Origin: CAZMIL01 sp964566425
GTDB taxonomy: Bacteria > Patescibacteriota > Microgenomatia > UBA1406 > GWC2-37-13
Length of the DNA: 14,210 nt
Assembly (NCBI GenBank): GCA_964566425.1
Contig: CAZMIL010000018.1
Location: 1-14,210 of the forward strand
Direction of reading: 5' to 3'
The first letter of the stretch is position 1. Every line of letters starts with the position of its first letter. This document shows, in pieces, positions 1 to 5,812 of the stretch. The notes under the pieces are model-generated. The model was not told where the DNA came from. It saw nothing but the letters and a program-made list of their open reading frames with translations, and searched no databases. Both the position numbers and the translations under genes were made by a program.

Positions 1-127
1 TATTAAGGCTATCTTCGTAGCGGGAACCTGCGCCGACTAACAGTAATGAAGTTAACGTCGGAAAAGCTTTTGTATCGACTGTGACCAGTTTAAGGCCGTT
101 TTTTAGGCTAAAAACCTCGGATTTCAT
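1..127 (-). CDS. M16-family (insulinase-like) zinc peptidase, N-terminal fragment
   Basis: Reading the minus strand from the ATG at 125-127 gives 42 codons that run off the left edge with no stop. The protein starts MKSEVFSLKNGLKLVTVD and continues into LLLVGAGSRYED. An opening 'NGLxxV' strand followed by 'VGAGSRYE' is typical of the N-terminus of M16 peptidases (mitochondrial processing peptidase/PqqL-like), where the HxxEH zinc site follows about 20 residues later. That site would lie outside the window and cannot be checked. M16 enzymes degrade peptides or process proteins; in bacteria they often occur as pairs of adjacent genes. The start is supported by a promoter whose -10 box lies 5 nt before the ATG (see 133-161). 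The family call rests on a short stretch but the pattern is distinctive. Confidence 0.72.
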   Translation of the reverse strand, partial: MKSEVFSLKNGLKLVTVDTKAFPTLTSLLLVGAGSRYEDSLN

Positions 128-132
128 GCCCT

Positions 133-161
133 ATTTTACTTTAAGGGGTCTCTCTTGGCAA
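133..161 (-). promoter_or_regulatory. Promoter of the M16 peptidase gene, leaderless type
   Basis: On the minus strand a -35 box TTGCCA (156-161, 5 of 6 match to TTGACA) and a -10 box TAAAAT (133-138) are separated by exactly 17 nt. Only 5 nt separate the -10 box from the ATG at 127, so transcription should begin at or within a base or two of the start codon. There is no room for a Shine-Dalgarno sequence in such a transcript. Confidence 0.6.
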
Positions 162-176
162 CAGCAGAAGAGTCGT

Positions 177-1046
177 TCATTCGGGGATTTCGCTGTCCAA
201 ACAGGTTTTAACCGCATTCAGCGAGCCTGCTTTGCAATAAGCTACCTTTGCAACATCGCCCACAAATTGATCAGTGTTTGAGCTTATCTGCGGTAAGGGG
301 TATTTTTGACCTACGCTTATATATTGTGTAGATTTTATCAAACCCGGGGGATTAATCTTAAATGAATCAATGGTCGCGCTATTACCGTTTACTGGGTCAG
401 TCTTGACTGTTTTGAGCTCAAGAGTGGTTTTCCCAGAAGTAGGATCGGGCGCTTTTGAGCATTTTAAAATGTATGTAGCTCCATCAACAAGCTCTTGAGT
501 CCCGGTAACCGGATAATCATTTGTTGTTGAGTTTGCTCCAGCTATCCGACATTGAGTAAAAACTTTTCCTACATCCTTACCACAATTTGTTAGTTGGAGC
601 TTAATTTGGGCTACGTTTGCCGCAAACTTGCCAATTTGAGTAATATTTGGCGAATCACTAAAACAAGTCGAACCGCTCGGCGCTTGATATTTGAACTTGG
701 TCGCTACACCCACTGCTTGGTTTGCGGAAACATTTATAGTTGCTCCGGTTGTAGGTTTACCATAAGCCACTGATTGTTGGCTCACTGTATCGCCCGAAAA
801 ATGAACGCCAAAGTCTGTCGGCGTCCAATTCCCATAGAGCACTAGATTAACACCTGTATTAGTTGCCGCTCCATTTGCAACGGTAGAATTTGAGCCAATT
901 CCAGAAAAATTATAGCTATATTGACTGTTAGTAGTTGCTGCATTAACAATCTTTATTCCCATAAAAATTGCCAGAATAAAAAGTAAGATAAACAAATTGA
1001 GAATTATTACATCTTTAATCAGGGGTTTTACAGTTTTTCTTTTCAT
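177..1046 (-). CDS. Secreted or membrane-anchored six-cysteine protein of unknown function
   Basis: This 289-residue protein has a basic N-terminus (MKRKTVK...K11), a hydrophobic segment at about residues 13-34 and a signal-peptidase-like site after VNA (residue 36), so it is predicted to be exported or held by an uncleaved anchor. The mature part is rich in Ser, Thr, Asn and Gly with alternating beta-strand-like segments and no further membrane span. It has six cysteines (128, 155, 166, 196, 271, 282), enough for three disulfides outside the cell. The region around residues 65-215 is loosely reminiscent of a LamG/concanavalin-like beta sandwich, but I see no diagnostic motif and do not assign a domain. 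It is a single-gene unit between the M16 peptidase and the divergent tRNA gene. The ATG at 1046 is the only start that precedes the signal segment. I do not recognise the family. Confidence 0.8.
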   Translation of the reverse strand: MKRKTVKPLIKDVIILNLFILLFILAIFMGIKIVNAATTNSQYSYNFSGIGSNSTVANGAATNTGVNLVLYGNWTPTDFGVHFSGDTVSQQSVAYGKPTTGATINVSANQAVGVATKFKYQAPSGSTCFSDSPNITQIGKFAANVAQIKLQLTNCGKDVGKVFTQCRIAGANSTTNDYPVTGTQELVDGATYILKCSKAPDPTSGKTTLELKTVKTDPVNGNSATIDSFKINPPGLIKSTQYISVGQKYPLPQISSNTDQFVGDVAKVAYCKAGSLNAVKTCLDSEIPE

Positions 1047-1092
1047 TACAATTTATTTCGTCCGTAACATTAGGTCTCAAATTAAAGCTTAA

Positions 1093-1121
1093 AGTATACT
1101 TTTTACAATTGCAAGAGTAAA
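1093..1121 (-). promoter_or_regulatory. Candidate promoter of the secreted-protein gene
   Basis: On the minus strand, -35 TTTACT (1116-1121, 4 of 6) and -10 TATACT (1093-1098, 5 of 6) are 17 nt apart. This predicts a start near 1086 and a leader of about 40 nt before the ATG at 1046. The core GTATAC (1094-1099) is palindromic, so the same bases offer a TATACT (1095-1100) to plus-strand polymerase that could serve the tRNA gene at 1133, though no good plus-strand -35 is visible. Confidence 0.45.
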
Positions 1122-1132
1122 ATATGTCTGAT

Positions 1133-1203
1133 TGCCCGGTGGTGTAATGGTAGCACGCCTGACTCTGGATCAGGTAATCTAGGTTCGAATCCTAGCTGGG
1201 CAG
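1133..1203 (+). tRNA. tRNA-Gln, anticodon CTG
   Basis: A complete cloverleaf can be drawn. The acceptor stem is TGCCCGG (1133-1139) with CTGGGCA (1196-1202), including one G-T pair. The anticodon stem is CCTGA/TCAGG around the loop CTCTGGA (1163-1169), giving anticodon CTG at 1165-1167, which reads CAG. The T arm is CTAGG/CCTAG around TTCGAAT. A T1-A72 first pair and discriminator G (1203) are typical of bacterial tRNA-Gln. The 3' CCA is not encoded, because CAA follows the discriminator, so it would have to be added by a CCA-adding enzyme. The gene lies 27 nt before the start of the AhpD-like gene and is probably co-transcribed with it. Confidence 0.93.
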
Positions 1204-1214
1204 CAAAAAGATTT

Positions 1215-1225
1215 AAAGGAGGTGA
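1215..1225 (+). promoter_or_regulatory. Strong Shine-Dalgarno site that decides the AhpD-like start
   Basis: AAAGGAGGTGA matches the anti-Shine-Dalgarno end of 16S rRNA over about 10 bases. GGAGG (1218-1222) lies 8 nt before the ATG at 1231. The alternative GTG at 1222 falls inside this site, so it cannot be the start. This is the clearest Shine-Dalgarno in the window and contrasts with the leaderless genes around it. Confidence 0.85.
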
Positions 1226-1230
1226 AGATT

Positions 1231-1545
1231 ATGGAGGATGATCAAAATCCCATGGATATTTTTCAGAAAGAAGCACCTGAAGTTGCAAAAGCTTTTGATG
1301 GACTTATCAGCGCAATTAGAAACTCAAAAGGATTAAATGAAAAAACCAAACAACTTATTTATATCGCAATGAAGGCAACATTAGGTGATCACATAGCAAT
1401 CAAATTCCATATTCCTATGGCAAAGAAGTTAGGTGCAAAGAAAGAAGAGGTTGTTGATGTAATTTTGATGACACTAACTGTGGCTGGAATCAAACCGGTT
1501 CTATCGGTATTACCGGAGGCAGTAAAAATATACGAGAATTCATAG
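1231..1545 (+). CDS. Carboxymuconolactone decarboxylase / AhpD-like protein lacking the CxxC pair
   Basis: This 104-residue all-helical protein has the AhpD/CMD-fold pattern: a helix with 'LNEKTKQLIYIAMKATLG', the core helix ending in FH, then 'MAKKLGAKKEEVVDVIL' and a C-terminal helix. Redox-active family members have CxxC seven and four residues before the conserved His; here those positions are Asp and Ala (GDHIAIKFH), while the His is kept. It is therefore unlikely to be a peroxiredoxin-type disulfide reductase and may have another enzymatic or a structural role. The translation start is the ATG at 1231 because the upstream GTG at 1222 overlaps the Shine-Dalgarno sequence. It sits directly downstream of tRNA-Gln, and a promoter for the next small gene overlaps its 3' end. 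The fold call is good; the substrate is unknown. Confidence 0.8.
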   Translation: MEDDQNPMDIFQKEAPEVAKAFDGLISAIRNSKGLNEKTKQLIYIAMKATLGDHIAIKFHIPMAKKLGAKKEEVVDVILMTLTVAGIKPVLSVLPEAVKIYENS

Positions 1546-1568
1546 CCTATTATCTTCAGCTATATAAT
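1539..1568 (+). promoter_or_regulatory. Candidate promoter of the 45-aa gene
   Basis: A perfect TATAAT (1563-1568) lies 18 nt after TTCATA (1539-1544, 4 of 6 match to the -35 consensus), overlapping the end of the AhpD-like gene. Transcription would start near 1575, giving a leader of about 49 nt that contains the hairpin at 1588-1616. Confidence 0.45.
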
Positions 1569-1587
1569 AGTAATAGATAAGTTATAA

Positions 1588-1616
1588 GGTCCTTGGGGGA
1601 TCCAGACCAAGAGACC
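1588..1616 (+). promoter_or_regulatory. Leader stem-loop upstream of the 45-aa gene
   Basis: GGTC-CTTGG (1588-1596) pairs with CCAAG-A-GACC (1607-1616) to form a 9-bp stem with a single bulged A and a 10-nt loop. The stem ends 7 nt before the ATG at 1624. No T-run follows, so it does not look like an intrinsic terminator. It may be a translation-control or RNA-stability element in the leader, or only a chance hairpin. Confidence 0.4.
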
Positions 1617-1623
1617 CACAACG

Positions 1624-1761
1624 ATGATAGTCAAAAAGAAGGATGGGTTTTATGTCCTGTCTGAAACTACAAGACACAATTTTGGCGGGCCGTATCAAAC
1701 GCGGAAGGAGGCAAAAAAGCGTTTGCACCAAATTGAGTACTTCAAACATCTAAAAAAGTGA
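1624..1761 (+). CDS. Small conserved-looking basic protein, 45 aa
   Basis: An ATG at 1624 opens 45 codons ending in TGA. The product begins MIVKKKDGFYVLSETTRHN, continues with a GGPYQTRKEA segment and ends RLHQIEYFKHLKK. I recall very short proteins with the layout 'KKxGxYxLxSxxxRxxGGPYxTRxxAxxRLxQxEYFKH' from phage and CPR genomes, usually annotated as hypothetical. The pattern of an N-terminal beta hairpin, a G-P-Y turn and a basic amphipathic helix argues that this is a real gene and not random sequence. It has no signal peptide or membrane segment; its high Lys/Arg content would suit nucleic-acid binding, but that is inference. There is no Shine-Dalgarno, and a hairpin lies just before the ATG. 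It lies between the AhpD-like gene and murB. Confidence 0.72.
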   Translation: MIVKKKDGFYVLSETTRHNFGGPYQTRKEAKKRLHQIEYFKHLKK

Positions 1762-1773
1762 GTTAGATCACTG

Positions 1774-1779
1774 TATAAT
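1774..1779 (+). promoter_or_regulatory. -10 box of murB, leaderless type
   Basis: A perfect TATAAT preceded by TG lies 6 nt before the murB ATG at 1786, so the predicted first transcribed base is at or next to the A of the start codon. No convincing -35 box is visible 16-18 nt upstream, in the AT-rich end of the 45-aa gene. No Shine-Dalgarno sequence precedes the ATG. Confidence 0.6.
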
Positions 1780-1785
1780 TCATTC

Positions 1786-2757
1786 ATGAATACGCAGATG
1801 TTGACCGCGATAAAAACTCACTTTGGAGATGATTTTCAGGCTGCTTTCCCTCTCAACACTATTACTACAGTCCAAACTGGAGGCAAAGCAAAAGGGTTCG
1901 TTTGGACAAAAACTCTGGAGGAATTGGTATCTGCGGTTGAATTTTTGACTAAGAAGAAAGTCTCGTTCTTAGTTGTCGGGGGGTTAAGCAATCTCCTTTT
2001 TTCAGATCAAGGATTTGATGGTGTAATCGTTAAGAATCAAGCCGGAGGAATTGATCTTAATGAAAAAATAATCAATTCCCAAAGCGGAACTCCTTTGCAG
2101 GAATTGGTAGATTTTACAGTTGAGAACGGACTTGCCGGAATGCAAAAAATGACTGGAATTCCCGGCACAGTAGGTGGAGCAATCTATGGCAACGCCGGAG
2201 CATATGGACAAAATATTTCCGATTTTTTAACATCTGTAACTATACTCCATAAAGGGAAAAAAATAACTTTATCCAAAGATGATTGTAAATTTGCTTATCG
2301 AATGAGTATATTTAAACTAACCAAAGATCTTATTTTAAGTGCTAAATTTGCCTTGCCTACCAGCGATAAAAAAATTTTGAGTAAAGAATCTGCTGATATC
2401 TTGAGTCTAAGAATGAAAAAATATCTTCCCGGATTGAAAACTCCCGGCAGTTTTTTTATGAACGTCTATGTTGATAAAATACCGCCCCAAGGCTTAAAAC
2501 TCATCCCTAAGGATAAAATTAGAAATGGGAGGGCTCACGTTGGGTGGATTTTAGAGTCTCTCGGCGCCAAAGGTTACAAAGTCGGCGGAGTAGAAGTTGC
2601 CAATTATCATGGTAATTTATTTATCAATAGCGGGAATGGTAGTTCCGCTGATTATTATCAACTTGCAAGAGATCTTGCTCAAAAAGTAAAAGCTAAATAT
2701 GGAATTATTCTTATTCCAGAAGTGCAATTAGTCGGTCTACCTAAAATTATTGAGTAG
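1786..2757 (+). CDS. murB: UDP-N-acetylenolpyruvoylglucosamine reductase (MurB)
   Basis: This 323-residue protein is a FAD enzyme that uses NADPH to reduce UDP-GlcNAc-enolpyruvate to UDP-MurNAc, the second committed step of peptidoglycan precursor synthesis in the cytoplasm. The FAD-binding part shows VVGGLSNLL (residues 63-71) and GIPGTVGGAIYGNAGAYG (124-141). The substrate part has CKFAYRMSIFK (167-177), where the Tyr-Arg pair is the family's substrate-contact motif, GSFFMN (221-226), whose Ser is the likely proton donor, and the terminal PEV with its Glu at 312. The length is normal. The ATG at 1786 is supported by a -10 box 6 nt upstream. The 3' end overlaps the convergent leuS by 11 bp. 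Its presence implies that the organism makes, or at least completes, its own cell-wall precursors. Confidence 0.95.
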   Translation: MNTQMLTAIKTHFGDDFQAAFPLNTITTVQTGGKAKGFVWTKTLEELVSAVEFLTKKKVSFLVVGGLSNLLFSDQGFDGVIVKNQAGGIDLNEKIINSQSGTPLQELVDFTVENGLAGMQKMTGIPGTVGGAIYGNAGAYGQNISDFLTSVTILHKGKKITLSKDDCKFAYRMSIFKLTKDLILSAKFALPTSDKKILSKESADILSLRMKKYLPGLKTPGSFFMNVYVDKIPPQGLKLIPKDKIRNGRAHVGWILESLGAKGYKVGGVEVANYHGNLFINSGNGSSADYYQLARDLAQKVKAKYGIILIPEVQLVGLPKIIE

Positions 2758-5272
2758 TTACTAGATTTAGAATCTTTCCCGGCTTATAAATCGATTTGTA
2801 TTTTTTTTCTCCAAGAAACTTTATTACTGTCTGTAAATCAAGTGCTTTAGCGGTCACATTTTTTTCTCCGGTATCTCCATCATTGATCACTACAATCCCT
2901 CTTAATTTTCCATTAACTTGGACGGGGATTTTAATTTCTCTTTCAATTATTTTTGCTCTTGAAATTTTTGGCCATGTTGATAGATGAATAGAATCTTTTT
3001 CGCGTAAAAGCGAGTGCCAAATTTCCTCGGTGATGAAAGGCGCAAAGGGAGCAAGAATTTTGAGGAAAGACATCGCATCATTTTTGGATAAAAAAATGCC
3101 GTTTTTATCCCACTCGTTAAGAAACTCCATCATTGCTGCGATAGCAGTATTAAATTTAACGTTCGTAATATCTTTTGTAACCTTTGAAATCGCAACTTGG
3201 AGCTTTGCAGATACTTTTTTGTTCGCTGTTTTTTTTTGATCGGTTATCTTAGCAGGATTATTATATATCTGCCAGATACGCTTCAAGAAACGATATGAGC
3301 CTTGTAAAGTTTGAGTCGACCAAGCGATCTCCTGACTAAAAGGAGCCATAAACATCTCGTAGATTCGGAGCGCATCAGCGCCATATTCTGAAATTACTTG
3401 ATCAGGATTTATAACGTTGCCAAACGATTTGCTCATTTTGCGATGGTCCGATGCCAAAACAATCCCTTGATTTCTCAAGTGTAAAAATGGTTCTGTAAAG
3501 TCAACAAGCCCCAAATCGTAGAGTGCTTTAACCCAAAATCTGGAATAAAGGAGATGTAAAACTGCATGCTCCGCTCCGCCGATATACCAATCTACCGGGA
3601 GAAGTTTTTTAATGGCTTGTTGTGACCATGCTTTGTTATCATTATGAGGATCTGCAAACCGCAAAAAGTACCAACAACTCCCTGCCCAATTTGGCATTGT
3701 GTCTGTTTCGCGAGCAGCCGGGGAGTCGCAATTGGGACACTTTATATCTACCCAATTTGGGGCTTTAGAAAGAGGTGATCCCCCATCTTTTGCTGGTTCA
3801 TAAAATTTGAGGTATGGCAACTCCAAAGGTAACTCTTTATCGGCAACCGGAAACCATCCATAAAGAGTTTTTTTAATTTCTTCACTTAGGTTTTTTGTTA
3901 GTAATCCTTCGGCCAAAATTTTTTTATCTGCACATTGTTTACAGAAAATCATCGGGATCGGCTCACCCCAATAACGCTGTCTGGAAAAAATCCAATCACG
4001 CAAGTGATAACTAACCACTCTCTTACCAAGTTCTTTTTTAACCAAATCATTAAAAATCTTTTCTTTATCATTTGGCCAATGTAATCCATCCCAATGTTCA
4101 GAATTAATTAATTCTCCGGGGCCTTCGTAAGGTGGCTTAAATTGGCCTGTAGCTGGTCTTATCACTTGTCTGATTGGCAAATTAAATTGTTTGGCAAAAT
4201 CATAGTCTCTTTGGTCGTGGGCCGGCACGCCGACAACAGATCCCGTACCATAATCGATTAACACAAAATCCGAAACCCATATTGGCATCCGTTGCTTATT
4301 TAAGTTATTAAAAGCGTAAAAACCGGTAAATACTCCTGTTTTTTTTCTTGCTTCCGAAATTCTATCTAAATCTGTCTTTGATAGGGCTTTGTGAATATAT
4401 TCTGCTATTTTATTAACGTCCGTCTCATTTTTACTGGTAACTTTCCCGTTCAAAATTTTTTGCAGAAAGGGGTGCTCAGGTGCTAAGACGACAAATGTTG
4501 CCCCAAAGTTGGTATCAGGCCTCGTAGTGAAACAAATTAATTTTTCATTTGTCCCTTCAACGTCATATTGAAGATTTATACCTTCACGGCGGCCTATCCA
4601 GTTTTTTTGCATTTGAATAATCCCCATAGGCCACTCCAATGATTCAAGGCCTTCTAATAGTTTATCTGCATATTGTGTGATTCTAAAAACCCACTGTGGA
4701 AGAATCTTTCTGGTAATAGACTTCCTGCAACGTTCGTGAGTTCCATCTGCCAAAACTTCTTCTTCGGCAAGTCCTGTCTTGCAAAACGGACAATAATATA
4801 CTGACGTGTCTTTTTTATATAACAATCCCGCTTTGAAGAGTTGGATAAATAACCATTGAGTCCATTTATAATAAGATGGATCTGTGGTAGAGAATTCCCG
4901 TTCCCAATCATATGAAAAACCTAACATCTTTAACTGTCGTTTAAAGGTTGCGATGTTCTTTGGCACCATATCAATCGGGTTCTTTTTGGCTTTAATTGCA
5001 GAGTTTTCGGCAGGCAAACCAAAAGCATCCCAACCCATGGGATGAAGTACACTATAGCCATTCATGCGATAATAGCGAGCAAGAATATCGGTTGCAGTAT
5101 AACCTCGAGGATGACCGACATGTAAACCTGTACCTGAGGGGTAAGGAAACATGTCTAGCACATACATTTTCTTTTTTCTATCGGTTATCTCAGGTGTTTT
5201 ATATAGTTTATCGTTATCCCATTGATGACGCCATTTAGGCTCAATCTCTTGAGGTACATATTTAGATACCAT
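2747..5272 (-). CDS. leuS: Leucyl-tRNA synthetase
   Basis: This class I synthetase charges tRNA-Leu. From the ATG at 5272 it has 841 residues and opens with MVSKYVPQEIEPKW, close to the usual LeuRS N-terminus. The first nucleotide-binding motif is in FPYPSGTGLHVGH (HVGH) and the second is KMSKSFGN near residue 600. A zinc-ribbon-like insert (CPFC ... ERC) follows the first motif. The CP1 editing domain shows TTRPDTNFGATF and GTGSVVGVPAHDQRDYDFA, so proofreading of mischarged tRNA is probably intact. The C-terminal anticodon-binding and short beta domains are present. A GTG at 5296 would add eight residues and has a GGAGG only 3 nt upstream; I prefer the ATG because of family alignment and a TATAAT 9 nt before it, but both may be used. 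The gene follows the RNA-binding protein gene and overlaps murB at its 3' end. Confidence 0.96.
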   Translation of the reverse strand: MVSKYVPQEIEPKWRHQWDNDKLYKTPEITDRKKKMYVLDMFPYPSGTGLHVGHPRGYTATDILARYYRMNGYSVLHPMGWDAFGLPAENSAIKAKKNPIDMVPKNIATFKRQLKMLGFSYDWEREFSTTDPSYYKWTQWLFIQLFKAGLLYKKDTSVYYCPFCKTGLAEEEVLADGTHERCRKSITRKILPQWVFRITQYADKLLEGLESLEWPMGIIQMQKNWIGRREGINLQYDVEGTNEKLICFTTRPDTNFGATFVVLAPEHPFLQKILNGKVTSKNETDVNKIAEYIHKALSKTDLDRISEARKKTGVFTGFYAFNNLNKQRMPIWVSDFVLIDYGTGSVVGVPAHDQRDYDFAKQFNLPIRQVIRPATGQFKPPYEGPGELINSEHWDGLHWPNDKEKIFNDLVKKELGKRVVSYHLRDWIFSRQRYWGEPIPMIFCKQCADKKILAEGLLTKNLSEEIKKTLYGWFPVADKELPLELPYLKFYEPAKDGGSPLSKAPNWVDIKCPNCDSPAARETDTMPNWAGSCWYFLRFADPHNDNKAWSQQAIKKLLPVDWYIGGAEHAVLHLLYSRFWVKALYDLGLVDFTEPFLHLRNQGIVLASDHRKMSKSFGNVINPDQVISEYGADALRIYEMFMAPFSQEIAWSTQTLQGSYRFLKRIWQIYNNPAKITDQKKTANKKVSAKLQVAISKVTKDITNVKFNTAIAAMMEFLNEWDKNGIFLSKNDAMSFLKILAPFAPFITEEIWHSLLREKDSIHLSTWPKISRAKIIEREIKIPVQVNGKLRGIVVINDGDTGEKNVTAKALDLQTVIKFLGEKKYKSIYKPGKILNLVTTQ

Positions 5273-5281
5273 AATAGAAGA

Positions 5282-5287
5282 ATTATA
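5282..5287 (-). promoter_or_regulatory. Candidate -10 box of leuS, nearly leaderless
   Basis: On the minus strand TATAAT lies 9 nt before the preferred leuS ATG at 5272, predicting a leader of only about 3 nt. No good -35 box is visible. A GGAGG (5300-5304, minus strand) just upstream would serve the GTG at 5296 in transcripts reading through from the RNA-binding protein gene. The two signals imply two possible starts. Confidence 0.42.
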
Positions 5288-5322
5288 CTTGATCACAATC
5301 CTCCGCTTATTTTCTAGCTTGT

Positions 5323-5640
5323 TTAGTCTCTGCGAAAACCTCCACCGCGACGGAATCCGCCCCCATTACCACCATTATCAAAGCCGCGTGGTTTAGGAGG
5401 TCGTGCTTCCGAAACAATCAGTTTTCTACCTTTAAAGTCTTGCCCGTTCAAACTATCAATTGCTTTTTGTGCCTCTTCTTCGGTCTCCATTTCAACAAAA
5501 CCGAAACCTTTAGAACGGCCAGAATCGTGATAGCGAACTATACTAGCTGAAGCAACGTTTCCGGCTTGGCCAAAAAATTCTTTGAGGTCTTCGTCACTGA
5601 CTTCATAAAGAAGATTCCCGACATATAATTTTTTACTCAT
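5323..5640 (-). CDS. RRM-domain RNA-binding protein with Gly/Arg-rich tail
   Basis: This 105-residue protein is a single RNA recognition motif. RNP2 is LYVGNL (residues 5-10) and RNP1 is KGFGFVEM (44-51), both with the aromatic residues that stack on RNA bases. A Gly/Arg-rich tail (about residues 85-105: GGNGGGF, RRGGGF) follows, as in the cyanobacterial Rbp family. Such proteins bind single-stranded RNA and often act in cold response or mRNA localisation; the exact role here is unknown. The start is the ATG at 5640, because the GTG codons at 5647-5652 lie inside the Shine-Dalgarno-like AAGGGTGGTGA. It has its own strong promoter and a leader of about 128 nt, and is followed 50 nt later by leuS. 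Confidence 0.92.
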   Translation of the reverse strand: MSKKLYVGNLLYEVSDEDLKEFFGQAGNVASASIVRYHDSGRSKGFGFVEMETEEEAQKAIDSLNGQDFKGRKLIVSEARPPKPRGFDNGGNGGGFRRGGGFRRD

Positions 5641-5774
5641 CTCAATCACCACCCTTCTCTAGAAAATAGAAATAATTCTGATAGCAAAAAGAGGATCGAC
5701 GGAATATCACAATATCTGAATAGTTAGCTCCAAGACGTTAAACAAGCAGTCTAAAGATAATAATAACTAACTAA

Positions 5775-5802
5775 ATTTTAACAGTTATTTGCGTATTGTC
5801 AA
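5775..5802 (-). promoter_or_regulatory. Strong promoter of the RNA-binding protein gene
   Basis: On the minus strand a perfect -35 TTGACA (5797-5802) and -10 TAAAAT (5775-5780, 5 of 6) are 16 nt apart, beginning about 10 nt after the trpS stop codon. The predicted start near 5768 leaves a leader of about 128 nt before the ATG at 5640, the longest in the window. A short inner hairpin (AGAC/GTCT, 5733-5736 with 5749-5752) lies in that leader. The rest of the 172-nt gap between the two genes shows no other feature. Confidence 0.62.
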
Positions 5803-5812
5803 ATGAATAATT

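Noticed and set aside
152..172. Short inverted repeat CTCTT/AAGAG as a terminator for the secreted-protein gene
   Set aside because: Only 5 bp with an 11-nt loop and no T-run; it also overlaps the -35 box of the M16 gene.
81..281. Plus-strand 66-codon frame at the left edge
   Set aside because: It overlaps the M16 peptidase start, its promoter and the end of the secreted-protein gene on the other strand and has no protein-like motif.
1222..1230. GTG at 1222 as start of the AhpD-like gene
   Set aside because: The codon lies inside the near-perfect Shine-Dalgarno sequence at 1215-1225 that serves the ATG at 1231.
5721..5773. Seven-base inverted repeat TAGTTAG/CTAACTA as a riboswitch-like leader fold
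   Set aside because: The distal arm lies at or upstream of the predicted transcription start, so it would not be fully present in the RNA; AT-rich and easily due to chance.
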